63,415 nt of DNA from Paulinella micropora (lineage: Eukaryota; Cercozoa; Imbricatea; Euglyphida), in contig BJOX01000253.1 of assembly GCA_009731375.1 (NCBI GenBank), positions 411,912 to 475,326 on the forward strand, given 5' to 3'. Position 1 is the stretch's first letter. Every line of letters starts with the position of its first letter. The notes below the pieces were generated by a model that saw only the letters and a list, made by a program, of their open reading frames with translations, was not told the origin of the DNA and ran no database searches. A program made the translations under genes and the position numbers. Positions 1-10,173 of the stretch are shown one piece after another.

Positions 1-314
1 GGGGGGAATTTATTGTAGGTAAAAGCAATGTTTATTATCATAATAAAGTAAAATGCTTAATGTAAACAAAGATAAACAAACTTAAAAGCAAATTCTGCAT
101 GTTGGGCATTGTTATCATCATAGATTCATAGTAGCCGGGACTATGAAAAAGGAGAAAGATTACCGTGTCGGACCGGTTCCTGCCCACCTCTGAAGATGAA
201 GTTAAAGTGTATTACAATTAATAAAAACATGTTTTAATATTATTTTTATATGTTCTGCAATCAGTGAATTGATTTCCTTTCATTTCCACACGTTTTCAAA
301 AAAGTCCATATACT
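1..314. other. AT-rich spacer, no gene seen
   Basis: AT-rich sequence with no convincing reading frame, lying 3' of the gypsy fragment. No terminal repeat or RNA gene was recognised. Confidence 0.5.
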
Positions 315-2386
315 TCATGGAAAATTTCGGAAAAAGGGATACCCCCAAGATTGTCGAATGTTTAGTAATACCGAGTAAAATTTTGTGTATTTTAACTTGC
401 GCATACAGTCATCGATCTTGGGCAGCGGGTACCGCTCACCCTCGATGATCTTGTTAGCCCGATAGTAATTCACACAAAACCTCAGCGCTCCATCCGGCTT
501 TGGAACCATGCGTACATGCGACGAAATCGGGGAGTCCGAAAAGTCCGTGAAATCTTCTGCTTGTAACTCCTCCGCCTTCTCCTGGGCAACACTTTCTTCC
601 TTACGGCCCAGGACAGACCTCCTAGAGGCATGCGTGATATTCATCCCCGGAATCTTCCTGAGATGGGCCTCAAAATGCTTGACCGTCCCCGGCCTAGGCG
701 GATCAAAGATCTCCTTTTCCTTAGCCATCACCTTCTGAAGGCTCTCAAGATGCTTTTCATTTCCTTTCCAATCCGCCCGCATCCGAGCCATTTTATCCTC
801 CCATGACTGGGCATCCTTCCGATCCCTAAGTTCGGGTGCCTCAGCCATGTCCGACCACGCATCCTCCACCAGGCCATCCTCGGAGGGCATTTCCACCTCC
901 TTCTGATGGTATTTGACTTCCGAAAACTCATCCCATTTCCCAAGGTTCGCCATCCGATCCAGAATCAACGCATACTGGATAGGCGCCCTTTTCGTGTAAA
1001 ACCCTGTGAAGCACGTGAACGCTTGTTCCCGCACCTTCTGAAGGTCACACCCTTTAAGTGAGTTTTGATATGCCAACCCCTGTTCCCTAGTGCCCAATCT
1101 ACATGCAATCACCAAATGTTGCTTCCTAGATGGCACCGGGATTGGGTGATCCGCGATCCGGTCCAAAACCTCATCCGCCCATAGTGCGTTGTCATGGAAC
1201 GGTAAGACAATAGAGAACGGTTTATCACCCGCGAAATACTTCGTGAGCCACTTCATTGTCTCTCCGGAATTCCGCTGACAAAGAGGTTTGTCACCCCACA
1301 TGTCCCCACGAAATCCAAAATTTCGTCCTCCGTTCCCCCCGTTGACACCCACATCGACATCAACGGTTCAACAACGGCCTATTGGCCCGTGATGCCTTTG
1401 CATGGAAGCAGTACTGGTTCTGAAGGAACACATAAGGCCCCTTCTTTCCATCCCTGAACCCGCCCATTCCTGCCTCCACCTTCATGTTATGTTCTTCCAT
1501 GGTGCAAGCCATAATCTGAGCCGACCGGCCCTGAATTAAGTCCTCCACCGTTGCCTTTTCCCAACGTCGAACAACCTTCCTAGCCTTTCCCGCAAGCCCG
1601 CGGTACTCGGGTTGGAAATCCTTATAATAATTGTCCAACGCCGGGTGTTGATATGGCTTCGGTATGACCATCTGCACCCGCTTGCGCTTTGCGCAATTGC
1701 ATGTGGGTCACCGACGCCGTCAGTGCCGTGCTTAGTGTATGACACCGCGTAAGTATCCGTATGGAAGAGANNNNNNNNNNTCATTGGAAGAGAGGAACCT
1801 CCGACCGGCCCCTCACCATATCCTCCGCGTCGTCATCACTACTTCCGTAGTGCATTAAACCTGACCGGCAATCAATTAATGTATTCATCCTATTGAGTTG
1901 CATGAATCCAATCAGCAACTCTCCCGAATACTCCGGACAGACATAGAACTGGATGTCAAAGGACTTTAATAATAATACCGGAGTAGAGTTGAATGGTCAA
2001 GACCATTGTCCCCGTAACCTTCGCCCTCGCCTTTCCATTCACCCCTTCTATGCTTCCTTTAATAGGCAACATATTCCGTCCAACCACGCCTTTATTGCCG
2101 CCACGAATCCCGCCCCCGCGATGTATTAAAATTAGCAAACGTATCGTTAGCCGATTATCTCATACCCACTCAAAGTTCACAACTTGAGGTAAACCTGAGC
2201 AACGCATAGGCATCGTGTTGCGGTAGCATCATCTCTAGGCGCAGAGTCCTTCATCTGCGGATAACATAATGAAAGTGTAGCATCATACACTCCGCTCGTC
2301 CGGTTCGACAGCCCGCTTTTAATACCTCCCTCAGAGGCTAAAAAGTCCGTGACCTCCAATATGCCATAACATATGATGAATGACAT
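315..2386 (-). mobile_element. Degraded Ty3/gypsy-type retroelement fragment
   Basis: Read on the minus strand, this is a broken relative of the element at 5041-12522. Around 1956-2138 it keeps a protease-like stretch (VVGRNMLPIKGSI) matching the other element's protease region. From 1677 to 315 it keeps the pre-RT linker, including HPIPVPSRKQHLVIACRLG, which is almost identical in the intact element. The piece at 315-1352 ends with the start of a reverse transcriptase (MVPKPDGALRFCVNYYRAN), but the catalytic part is lost: the expected DLK-type block reads LLNIRQS and the frame stops. A 10-N gap at 1771-1780 and several frame changes interrupt it. Homology to the second copy is seen directly; family assignment follows from that copy. 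No terminal repeats were recognised. Confidence 0.75.
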
Positions 2387-2819
2387 ATTTGCTTATCGAA
2401 ACCGTCGATGATTTCCGTCTTTATAGCCCTTTCCTTCCCACGGCTCCTTCAGCTATGTCATAGCTGCCCAAGTGACTGAAATCTGACACGCAGCCATAGA
2501 TGTCCGAATGGCTTTACCGTCATGTCACTCCATATTTATACAGTGCGTCCCACACCGTATAGATTTCAGTGACAGTCCTTCCAGCCGGCTTCAAAACCAT
2601 TCAATTCAGTACGGTAATCACTTCGAAATCCATAGTGACATCCCATCACTAAGTCCCATAGTGACATCCGTCACTTCCGCCTTCAAAGCGTACCGTCGAA
2701 TATCAGCCAACCGGTTGCCGAAAGAAAAGATAAGAGAAAAAAAACTTTAATCAAAACTTATGTATTAATAACCACTCGGTCAGTCTCCTCAGTGTGACCA
2801 AACCATGTATTAACACATT
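2387..2819. other. Non-coding spacer with short dispersed GTGAC-type motifs
   Basis: No gene is supported. Short words such as ATAGTGACATCC and GTCACTT recur between 2,500 and 2,690 without forming a regular array. Confidence 0.4.
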
Positions 2820-3190
2820 TCCAATGCATTCCAATGCATTCCAATGCAATCCCATGCAATCCCATGCAATCCCATGCAATCCCATGCAATCCCATGCAAT
2901 CCCATCCAATGCAATCCAATGCAATCCAATGCAATCCCATGCAATCCAATGCATTCCAATGCATTCAAATGCATTCCAATGCAATCCAATGCATTCCAAT
3001 GCAATCCCATGCAATCCCATGCAATCCCATGCAATCCAATGCAATCCAATGCAATCCCATGCAATCCCATGCAATCCCATGCAATCCACTGCATTCCAAT
3101 ACAATCCAATGCAATCCAGATGCAATCCAATGCAATCCAATGCAATCCAGATGCAATCCGATGCAATCCATCCAATGCAATCTAATGCAT
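2820..3190. repeat. 10-bp minisatellite (CCAATGCAAT / CCCATGCAAT variants)
   Basis: About 37 tandem copies of a decamer alternating between CCAATGCAAT, CCCATGCAAT and CCAATGCATT. Because 10 is not a multiple of 3, the array stays open in several frames on both strands; the resulting long reading frames are artefacts and not genes. Variant units form blocks (runs of CCCATGCAAT, then CCAATGCATT), the usual sign of local unit amplification. Confidence 0.95.
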
Positions 3191-5040
3191 AGAGAAGAAA
3201 GATATGCACCCTCTCATCCCAGATAAAAAATAAATAAAAGAGCTATGCTCTCCCTTCCACTCACAACAGGAGAGAAAAGAGAGACAACACGCCAGCTCAC
3301 ATCCTCCCACAGAGACACAATGCATGCTTCTTTCCCATAATGATTGCTGGCCGCTCTGACACTGCCTGCTAGGCGCATAATGGGTCCTTCCCTGCACCAG
3401 CTGCAGACATCTTCCACAGCAGACCAGTTCAACCACCTGTGCTTCTCACTCAACTAACCATGAGAGAGCACCAGGCTAAACGAAACAAACATACCATGGG
3501 TCAAAGTCAGCACCAAACCCAGTATCGCTGACATGTTGACCTCCTAGGTGTCAAGGTCCAAGTTTGGAGATCAGGGTTCTTCCCTGTTTTTCCAAAACCC
3601 CCTTACCACCTGTAGTTTCCCTTGCCCGAGACGACTGCAAGCACTATCTCGCACGACCAGTACAGCGTACTGATAGTTGAGAAGCTACTTGACACTCTCA
3701 CCAAGACACAGTCAACAACAGTGACTGATTGTCCCCAGAGAGTGTGTCGTTCCAAATTCCAAAATTTATGAGTTCGAAAAAGGCATAGGGAATCCAAATG
3801 TATCAAGACCGGAGGTCTTACCCTTACGAGCTCAATAATAAAAAGGAATTTAATAATAACGTTGAAAACAACTGGTTCAGAACTAACCTCCACTTCTAAA
3901 GTAGAAAGGGAAGTCAAGTCTGAACCCAAACAACAAGTCAGAGGGAAAAACCGTAAAAAACGGAGTGTCCCTTTGACAGGGTCAACTGACACGTTTCGTT
4001 ACGTCCGTAACCTGCACAAATGCCAAACATACCCCAAACAACAATACATAAGTGCAATTTCCCTTATTTAGCCATAAATTCCCAGTCACGGGAAAAATTG
4101 CAAATTTCACGGAATTTCCGTGACCTTTTTCCAAAATTTCAAACGGTTACTACATATGATGTAGAAGGATCGGGTCAACGCTATTAATGTGGGAGATTAT
4201 TCAATATGGATGCTACATAATCATGTAATCTCCATCCTGAAAACCTTCTCCACTCCGGTAAACTGTTACGTGTTAGATGTAGGTTTTAAGGTCCTATGAG
4301 ATCCAAGCATCCCAGCTTTCTTTTCATACTCCATATCCTAAAACCACATTAAAACCGGATGTATTAATCAGAACCGGAAATGTAATAAAAAATTCATCTT
4401 AAAATACATTTAATAACAAAAAATTACTTCCACGAGTAAATTCCCGTAAACCCTAATAGCGTAAAAACGATGTAGTATACCGTGGGTGTTACAGTATGAT
4501 CTTTATCTGTGGGAGATATGGTATCATTCCATGTCTCAAGTTTCTTGGCGTCTTTATATACTGAAAGGTATTGTCTTACTTTAGGATCTTCCACTGGATC
4601 CAGACTCCTCCAGAAATGTAAGACTGGTTGTATTATTTGTGCCGCAGTCGAAATTCGATTCGATCGCGTATGGCGTTTGTGAGGTACTGCCATGACTCTC
4701 ATGAGATATAAATCTGAGAGCGTGTCATCGGCTACGTGTTGAGCCGCAGGCCTCACCAAGTAAAAAGCGTCTTTGGCCCATGAAATATGTCAAATCGCAT
4801 CTCCTTCTTTTCAACTAGGGTGAACGAGAGTGTCATTGCCCGCGCGAGGGTCTTGATCTCCGTCATCGCTCCCCTCTTGATGGACTCCTTGCGAACGTGC
4901 CGTCCTTATCGCCTTTCTCGGTCGGTCGTAGATAAGGTCATTTTGCGCTCTCCTTATTTGCGCCTCCGTGAACTTTCCTNNNNNNNNNNTCCTTATTTCA
5001 GCCTCCTTCGTAGCACGTTCGACTCCACCCTTTTGCGGGT
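3191..5040. other. Intergenic stretch without a recognisable gene
   Basis: No convincing coding sequence. A 111-codon minus-strand frame at 4424-4759 resembles nothing I know. A perfect 17-base palindrome (TCACGGAA-T-TTCCGTGA) lies at 4107-4123. A 10-N gap sits at 4980-4989. This stretch lies 3' of the gypsy element and may hold its 3' terminal repeat, but I could not match it to sequence upstream of gag. Confidence 0.4.
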
Positions 5041-7581
5041 CTAAGTCCCCGCCACGCTTTTGCGGTCGGTGGCCCGCTTGTTCTCCAGCTCAGCCTCCTC
5101 CTTCTCCGCTATTGGTGCCCTGTAGGCATCCCGTTCCGAGATATCCTGCTTACGGATTGGTGGGACCTCTTTAAAGTCAGCCTCCATCCGTTTGAGTGCT
5201 TGATCAACGGACTCATCTTCAAGTAGGAAGGGATCATACTTAATCAGCCTTCGTACATTGACTATTTGAACTTTCCCTCTGCCCCTGATTTTATAATTCA
5301 AAGGCCCCATCTGTTCCATGATCTGGTATGGTCCTTTCCAGTGGATGAACAGCTTCGAGCTGACTCCCTGAGGAACCTGAGGATGGTACAGTAGTACAAT
5401 ATCCCCGACCTGAAATCTGACTTGATCCAGGTGTGCCTGCCTGACACCTTCAGCATCAGTCTTCCTGCGCTCCGCCTCCCTATGCGCCTGTACTATTTGC
5501 TCCGCCTCCATCTTCGCCCGAAGTCTCACCCCAAACACCTCATCCTGATCTGCCCATGAATCTTTTGGGTGCAGCAGTGAGGCTGAGATGGCGGGCTCAC
5601 GCCCATATACCAATTGGTATGGCGAGACGGAACCTTTTGAACCACCTAACGCTGTAGAGGGTAGGCAATTCATAGCAAAGGCAAACGAGGATGCTGCCTC
5701 CACCCATGCCTTTTGGTTCTCCTTCTTCATACAATACATCTTCAGCGCGGCCTTGAGGGGTCTATGCACCCGCTCTATCTTGCCGTTCGCTCTGGGGTTA
5801 TAGGCGGTGACATATTGCCATTTCATGCCGTAATATGCAGATAGCTTGTCGATGACTTCATTATTAAAGTCAGAGCCTCGATCTGAGCATATTTTTCTCG
5901 GCACCCCAATCTGTGAGATGATCCTGTCAATCAACGCCTTGGCTGTTGTTTCGCCCGTAACGTCTTTGACTGGGACCACCCATACATAGTTGGTGGCTCT
6001 GTCTATGGCCGTTAGAAGGTATCTGTAACCTTCCGTCGTGACCGGGAAAGGTCCTACATGATCAGTGTGTAAGAACTCGAACACTCCTAAGTGTAAAGGA
6101 AAAGTCCCGATCAGGCCAAAATTCGCCTTCAATGGTGTTTTGGATGTCTTGCATGGGATGCATGCATTGACCTGTTCATCAATATTCTCCTTCATCTTCT
6201 TCCACCAGAATCGTCTCGAAATGAACATATGCGTTCTTTGTCGGCCCGGGTGTGCCAGTAGTGGGCAGTTATGAGCAGCGACAAAAATGATGTGTCCGAG
6301 TTCCTCAGGAACCCAGAGAGTCCATTTGCTTGGTTGTGATGCATAGCGCCCGTGTTGGCCTTTGTACCACAAGAGACCATCTCTCCACCCCATCTCCTTC
6401 TGTTGCTCCTTAATCTCCCTCTTCATTTTCAGCTCGTTCGGGTTCTTGTATAGCTGTATTAGCTCTTTGAACTCCGGATCGAGAGCCTGTTGCTGTCTCC
6501 ATGCAGTGGGTGAGGCTATGTGGATAGTCCCATCCTCTAGCTGCACTCCTATCTTGTCAGGGTTTTCGTCTAACTCCTCCTTGTTCTCCTGCGGGGGTTC
6601 CGCATATGCTTCTTGCTTAATCTCTTCTTGTTTTATCTCCGCCTTCATATTCTCGTATGCTTCATAGGACCACTCAGCATCCTCGAGGACATGTGCTCTA
6701 CAACATATCCCGTGATCCAGACCTTGCGGGCTATGACGTAGACCCGATCGGTTATATCGGACCCCTCTCGCCATCTGCATCGACTCGATATGATGCACTT
6801 CGTATGTGCAGTCTGGGGATAGATCCTCCATTTCTGCTGATGATACGAGAGCTGCCACTTCTGAGTGAAACTCTAGCCTGGAGAGGCTGTCAGCGACAAC
6901 ATTTCGCTTGCCGGGTAGATGGACCATTGTAAAATTGAAACATGACAAGAATGCCTGCCATCTCGCTAGACGGCCAGTCTGTTCATGATTCATCAGCCAT
7001 AGTAAATTCTGGTGATCAGTCCTTACTATAAACTGAGGTCCACCCCATAAATACTCTCTCAACCGTTTGAGGGCCCAGACCACCGCCAGTGCCTCTCTCT
7101 GTCTCGTACAATAGTTTCGCTCCGCCGAGCACAACTTTCTACTTATAAACATGATCGGGCGCAACTTTTTCTCCTCATCTTCCTGTTGTAAGACTGCGCC
7201 GATCGCGAACTTTGATGCGTCTGTGTCGACTACGAATTGCTTCGAAAAGTCGGGCATCATCAGCACGAGTCCGCCATCCTTCGGATCTTTGTAGATGAGA
7301 TCTTTGAGCGTGTTGTACGCTTCTAAGGCTTCATCATCCCACTTCTCAAAATCACCGAAGTCGATCATTCTCTCCAACTTAGCCCGAGTTGCACCCCAAT
7401 TGGGTATGAACTGGCTGTAATATTGCGCCATCGCAAGAAATGAGTGCAGCTCTGTGCGATTCTTCGGCCTCTGCCGGCTCATGATCTCCTCCCTCTTCTC
7501 TTTGGATATCGAGACTCTATTGTAAGAGATTTCGTACCCCAAATATGTCACGCTTGTCTTTGCGAGTTGACATTTCTTCAA
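5041..7581 (-). CDS. RNase H and integrase portion of gypsy pol
   Basis: An 846-codon frame. Residues 10-110 finish the RT thumb/connection region. Residues about 113-200 are RNase H, with FVVDTDAS, REALA and RTDHQNL carrying the acidic residues. Near residues 425-480 is the integrase zinc-binding region (HNCPLLAHPG...ACIPCKTSK). It is followed by the catalytic core with the DDE residues visible in FLHTDHVGPF, CSDRGSDF and NPRANGKIERVHR. Near the C-terminus is a GPY/F-like module (FIHWKGPYQI). No chromodomain is evident. The protein is intact from the frameshift near 7,610 to the stop at 5041. Confidence 0.92.
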   Translation of the reverse strand: MKKCQLAKTSVTYLGYEISYNRVSISKEKREEIMSRQRPKNRTELHSFLAMAQYYSQFIPNWGATRAKLERMIDFGDFEKWDDEALEAYNTLKDLIYKDPKDGGLVLMMPDFSKQFVVDTDASKFAIGAVLQQEDEEKKLRPIMFISRKLCSAERNYCTRQREALAVVWALKRLREYLWGGPQFIVRTDHQNLLWLMNHEQTGRLARWQAFLSCFNFTMVHLPGKRNVVADSLSRLEFHSEVAALVSSAEMEDLSPDCTYEVHHIESMQMARGVRYNRSGLRHSPQGLDHGICCRAHVLEDAEWSYEAYENMKAEIKQEEIKQEAYAEPPQENKEELDENPDKIGVQLEDGTIHIASPTAWRQQQALDPEFKELIQLYKNPNELKMKREIKEQQKEMGWRDGLLWYKGQHGRYASQPSKWTLWVPEELGHIIFVAAHNCPLLAHPGRQRTHMFISRRFWWKKMKENIDEQVNACIPCKTSKTPLKANFGLIGTFPLHLGVFEFLHTDHVGPFPVTTEGYRYLLTAIDRATNYVWVVPVKDVTGETTAKALIDRIISQIGVPRKICSDRGSDFNNEVIDKLSAYYGMKWQYVTAYNPRANGKIERVHRPLKAALKMYCMKKENQKAWVEAASSFAFAMNCLPSTALGGSKGSVSPYQLVYGREPAISASLLHPKDSWADQDEVFGVRLRAKMEAEQIVQAHREAERRKTDAEGVRQAHLDQVRFQVGDIVLLYHPQVPQGVSSKLFIHWKGPYQIMEQMGPLNYKIRGRGKVQIVNVRRLIKYDPFLLEDESVDQALKRMEADFKEVPPIRKQDISERDAYRAPIAEKEEAELENKRATDRKSVAGT

Positions 7582-7582
7582 A

Positions 7583-8056
7583 TTACATTTCAGGCCAAAT
7601 AGTTTGATGCCTGAAAATGTCTGTTAGATGGTCGATGTGCTCTTCCATCGTATTGGAGTACACGATGATGTCATCGATGTAACAAAATGCGTACTCTCCC
7701 GCCTTCTGTCCTCTTCTCCTTATGAAACCTCCCTCTGTCTGGTCATTATATTTGCTACTCAGCATGCTTTGCATCGCTTTCTGAAAGAGTCCCGGGGCCT
7801 GTTTGAGTCCCATCGGAAGTACTTTCCACTGATATATCTCCATTCCTACTACAAATGCAGTCAGCCATCTGGACTTTTCATCCAGTGGAATTTGCCAGAA
7901 GCCATTCTTCAGATCAATGACTGAGTATAGCTTGGCGTTCCGCAATACTCGCCTTCCTTCTTCAAAAGTAGGTAATGGATTTCGTTCCTCCTCTAAAATT
8001 TTATTGACGCGGGCATAGTTAACCGTTAAGCGCCATTCTCTTCCCGGTTCAGGCAC
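7583..8056 (-). pseudogene. Reverse transcriptase domain (gypsy type), frameshifted
   Basis: Gypsy-type RT palm and fingers: RLTVNYARVNKI, then SVIDLKNGFWQIPLD (motif A, catalytic Asp), VLPMGLKQAPGLFQ (motif B) and FCYIDDIIVYS (motif C, YIDD). The frame then stops in IWPEM near 7,583, but the expected thumb and connection sequence (GLKCNLKKCQL) continues in another frame, so one base has been gained or lost near 7,610. Upstream the domain is cut off from the protease by the 38-bp duplication. Confidence 0.9.
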
Positions 8057-8073
8057 CAGTCTCGGTTGGGAAA

Positions 8074-10116
8074 CTATTGGAGATGTCGATCTCTCAATGA
8101 AATCCTCATCGAGTAACTGCCGTGTTTGTTCTTCTGCGATCTTTGCTTCATGTATACGCAGATTTGCCCGTCGTGGCGCCGGTGAAGGCTCAGCACCTGG
8201 TATTTTACAAATAACCGCAGTGAAGGCTCAGCACCTGGTATTTTACAAATAACCGCGGTGAAGTCTTCCGGCTTGACACCTCCCGCTTGAGGTGGGTCAA
8301 AAATCATTTTGTTGGCCTTCAATCTCTCTTTCAAAACCTCTTTCTCCTTCTCCGTACCTGCTCCTCCTGCCAATTTCTCGTCTATCGCCGCCTTAAACCC
8401 CTCTGACATTCTCTTCTGATGCTTGAGGGGTGCTCTGTCCTCCTCCAAGCCCAACTCTTCTTCTGATATATCGTCCATTCCCGTTTTTTTATATGTGGCA
8501 GTGTCTGGTTCATCGTCCTCCGCCAGACCTACCAACATATCTATTAATCTCGCATATTGCAACGGAGCTTTTCGGGTGTAGAAAGCATCGAAGCATGTGA
8601 ATGCTTGAGGAATCAATTTCAACTTGTCCTGGTCTCTGAGCTTCCGCTTGTATGCACTGCTCTGCTCACGAGTCCCGAGACGACAAGCCACCACTAAGTG
8701 TTGCTTCCGTGAGGGCACCGGTATCGGATGATCAATAAGCCGGTCCCGTATCTCCTGCGCCCATATCGCCTTCTCATTGTACGGGAGTATGACCGTATAT
8801 GGTTTATTATTTTCAAAAAGAGTGCGCAGGCACTTTTTCACTTCTGTCAGTGAGCGCGGCCACGTAGGCTCGTCACCCCAGAATTCGGTAATAAAGCTTT
8901 TAATATCTTCTGCCGGGATATCAGGGAGTCGTCCCCTTCTCCTCGGTATAAACTCCTGTCTGTCCTTCTCTTCCACCTTTACGTGAAAGCAATACCCGTT
9001 GGTAATATATACATCGGCCCCTGCTCTTTCTTCAAATCCCGCCAACGATGGGCACCTTTTTCCCATGCATATAATCTCCTCTTTCCTCTTTTCAATGAGA
9101 TCGTCTATCGACTTTTTATCCCATTGTGTAGAGACTGTAGCCGTATAGACCTCCGCCTCTCTCTTGTCTGACAGGTTTGAACCATCTTTAGACACCGCGT
9201 CCGTTGGCATATATGCCTCATATGCGTGTGTAATGGCCACCTGTTTCCCTTCCGATGCTACCCCTAGGTGTAGGGCCTCGTATGAGTCAATAGCATGGAG
9301 AGAGTCGACAGTATATTCTTCTCCTGGCTCTACGCCGTATATGACTCTTTTGGCGGCGCAATCAATCACTACGTTCATTGTCGCCAGTTGGTCGTACGAC
9401 AAAAGAACAGATCCGTGGTATTCGGGGACAACGTACAAGTCCACTCGATATACTCGTCCGGATTTCAATTTAAAATTTAAAGTGATGATGCCCGTTATAT
9501 CCGTCCGACTACTAACTCCTTTCAAGGTGCCAGATGATTTTTTCATATTAGTTTCTAACCACGCATGGTGTTTCGTAGTAAATTTCCGGCCGACAATATT
9601 AATATTCGCCATAGTATCATTACCAACGTTTATAAAGGTATTTAATGTTTCACAAAAAAGGTTCGTATAGCATAAAGCGTCTGGCCGGTGACTTTTTAAG
9701 GCCAATACAAGGAGCTTGTGTTCTAAAATCTGTATCCTTTTCTCGAGGTTCGCCTCCTCCACCCTTTCCGCCGTTTTTGTAATGTCTTTTTGGGTATTGT
9801 TCACAGGCGAAGGATGATTGTCCTTGCTTTCTCTGTTTGAGACCGTGAGGAGAGGTTGATGTCCTCCATCCTCCTTGTCTATTATCTGTCTCGGCAAGTT
9901 GATAAGATTGATTGCCGGTTCTATTCTTACTTTCTTCGGCTGTGGCTGCGACAGGCCCGCCTGCTTTCTCTTTGCCAGCGCTTTACTCGCCTGCCTATTA
10001 GCAGCATGCACTGTTTGTTGTCGTGATGGGTGTACTGGTATTGTACTACCTTTGAGTTGGTCTGTGGCCTGCTGTGGGCTCTTAGACTCACTGGTACCCT
10101 TGGTTGGGACCTGCAC
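8074..10116 (-). CDS. Pol, N-terminal part: retropepsin-like protease and pre-RT linker
   Basis: This 680-codon frame continues gag after the TGA. A coiled, Lys-rich lead gives way near residues 165-265 to a retropepsin-like domain: NDTMANINIVGR in the place of the usual DTGA loop, then VPEYHGSVLLSYDQLATMNVVIDC, which resembles the C-terminal half of retroviral proteases. The active-site triplet is atypical, so activity is doubtful. Residues 380-620 are a linker also found in the 315-2386 fragment. The last 50 or so residues are out of frame, because the 38-bp duplication at 8183-8258 shifts the frame just before RT. Confidence 0.75.
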   Translation of the reverse strand: MQVPTKGTSESKSPQQATDQLKGSTIPVHPSRQQTVHAANRQASKALAKRKQAGLSQPQPKKVRIEPAINLINLPRQIIDKEDGGHQPLLTVSNRESKDNHPSPVNNTQKDITKTAERVEEANLEKRIQILEHKLLVLALKSHRPDALCYTNLFCETLNTFINVGNDTMANINIVGRKFTTKHHAWLETNMKKSSGTLKGVSSRTDITGIITLNFKLKSGRVYRVDLYVVPEYHGSVLLSYDQLATMNVVIDCAAKRVIYGVEPGEEYTVDSLHAIDSYEALHLGVASEGKQVAITHAYEAYMPTDAVSKDGSNLSDKREAEVYTATVSTQWDKKSIDDLIEKRKEEIICMGKRCPSLAGFEERAGADVYITNGYCFHVKVEEKDRQEFIPRRRGRLPDIPAEDIKSFITEFWGDEPTWPRSLTEVKKCLRTLFENNKPYTVILPYNEKAIWAQEIRDRLIDHPIPVPSRKQHLVVACRLGTREQSSAYKRKLRDQDKLKLIPQAFTCFDAFYTRKAPLQYARLIDMLVGLAEDDEPDTATYKKTGMDDISEEELGLEEDRAPLKHQKRMSEGFKAAIDEKLAGGAGTEKEKEVLKERLKANKMIFDPPQAGGVKPEDFTAVICKIPGAEPSLRLFVKYQVLSLHRRHDGQICVYMKQRSQKNKHGSYSMRISLRDRHLQ
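8183..8258. repeat. 38-bp tandem duplication that frameshifts pol
   Basis: Two adjacent copies of a 38-base unit beginning TGAAGGCTCAGCACCTGG (starts 8183 and 8221). As 38 is not divisible by 3, the insertion moves the protease-linker frame out of register with RT. The copies are essentially identical, so the event is recent or an assembly artefact. Confidence 0.9.
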
Positions 10117-10164
10117 AACGGTGTATCGTGCAATGCATGTTGTTCTGTTTTCTCCCTCCTTCTC

Positions 10165-10173
10165 TAGTCATTG
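10165..10173 (-). promoter_or_regulatory. Probable programmed stop-codon readthrough site (CAA-TGA-CTA) between gag and pol
   Basis: On the minus strand gag ends CAA TGA CTA. After the TGA the same frame stays open through 17 codons to 10116 and on through the protease-containing ORF; gag and pol starts differ by 2,406 nt, exactly 802 codons. TGA followed by CTA is a well-known leaky stop context. There is no ATG in the 17-codon bridge, and the downstream ORF would otherwise have to begin at GTG. Readthrough is inference; frame and context are seen directly. Confidence 0.6.

Noticed and set aside
2751-3226. Several long open frames on both strands, rich in Ile/Gly/Leu/His or Pro/Met/Gln
   Set aside because: They arise because a 10-bp repeat without stops stays open in all phases; no start context or domain.
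4424-4759. 111-codon minus-strand gene
   Set aside because: No recognisable domain, and it lies in retroelement-flanking DNA; too little to call.
7583-7640. Programmed frameshift within gypsy RT
   Set aside because: No slippery site or pause structure seen, and frameshifting inside RT would be unusual; a plain indel is simpler.
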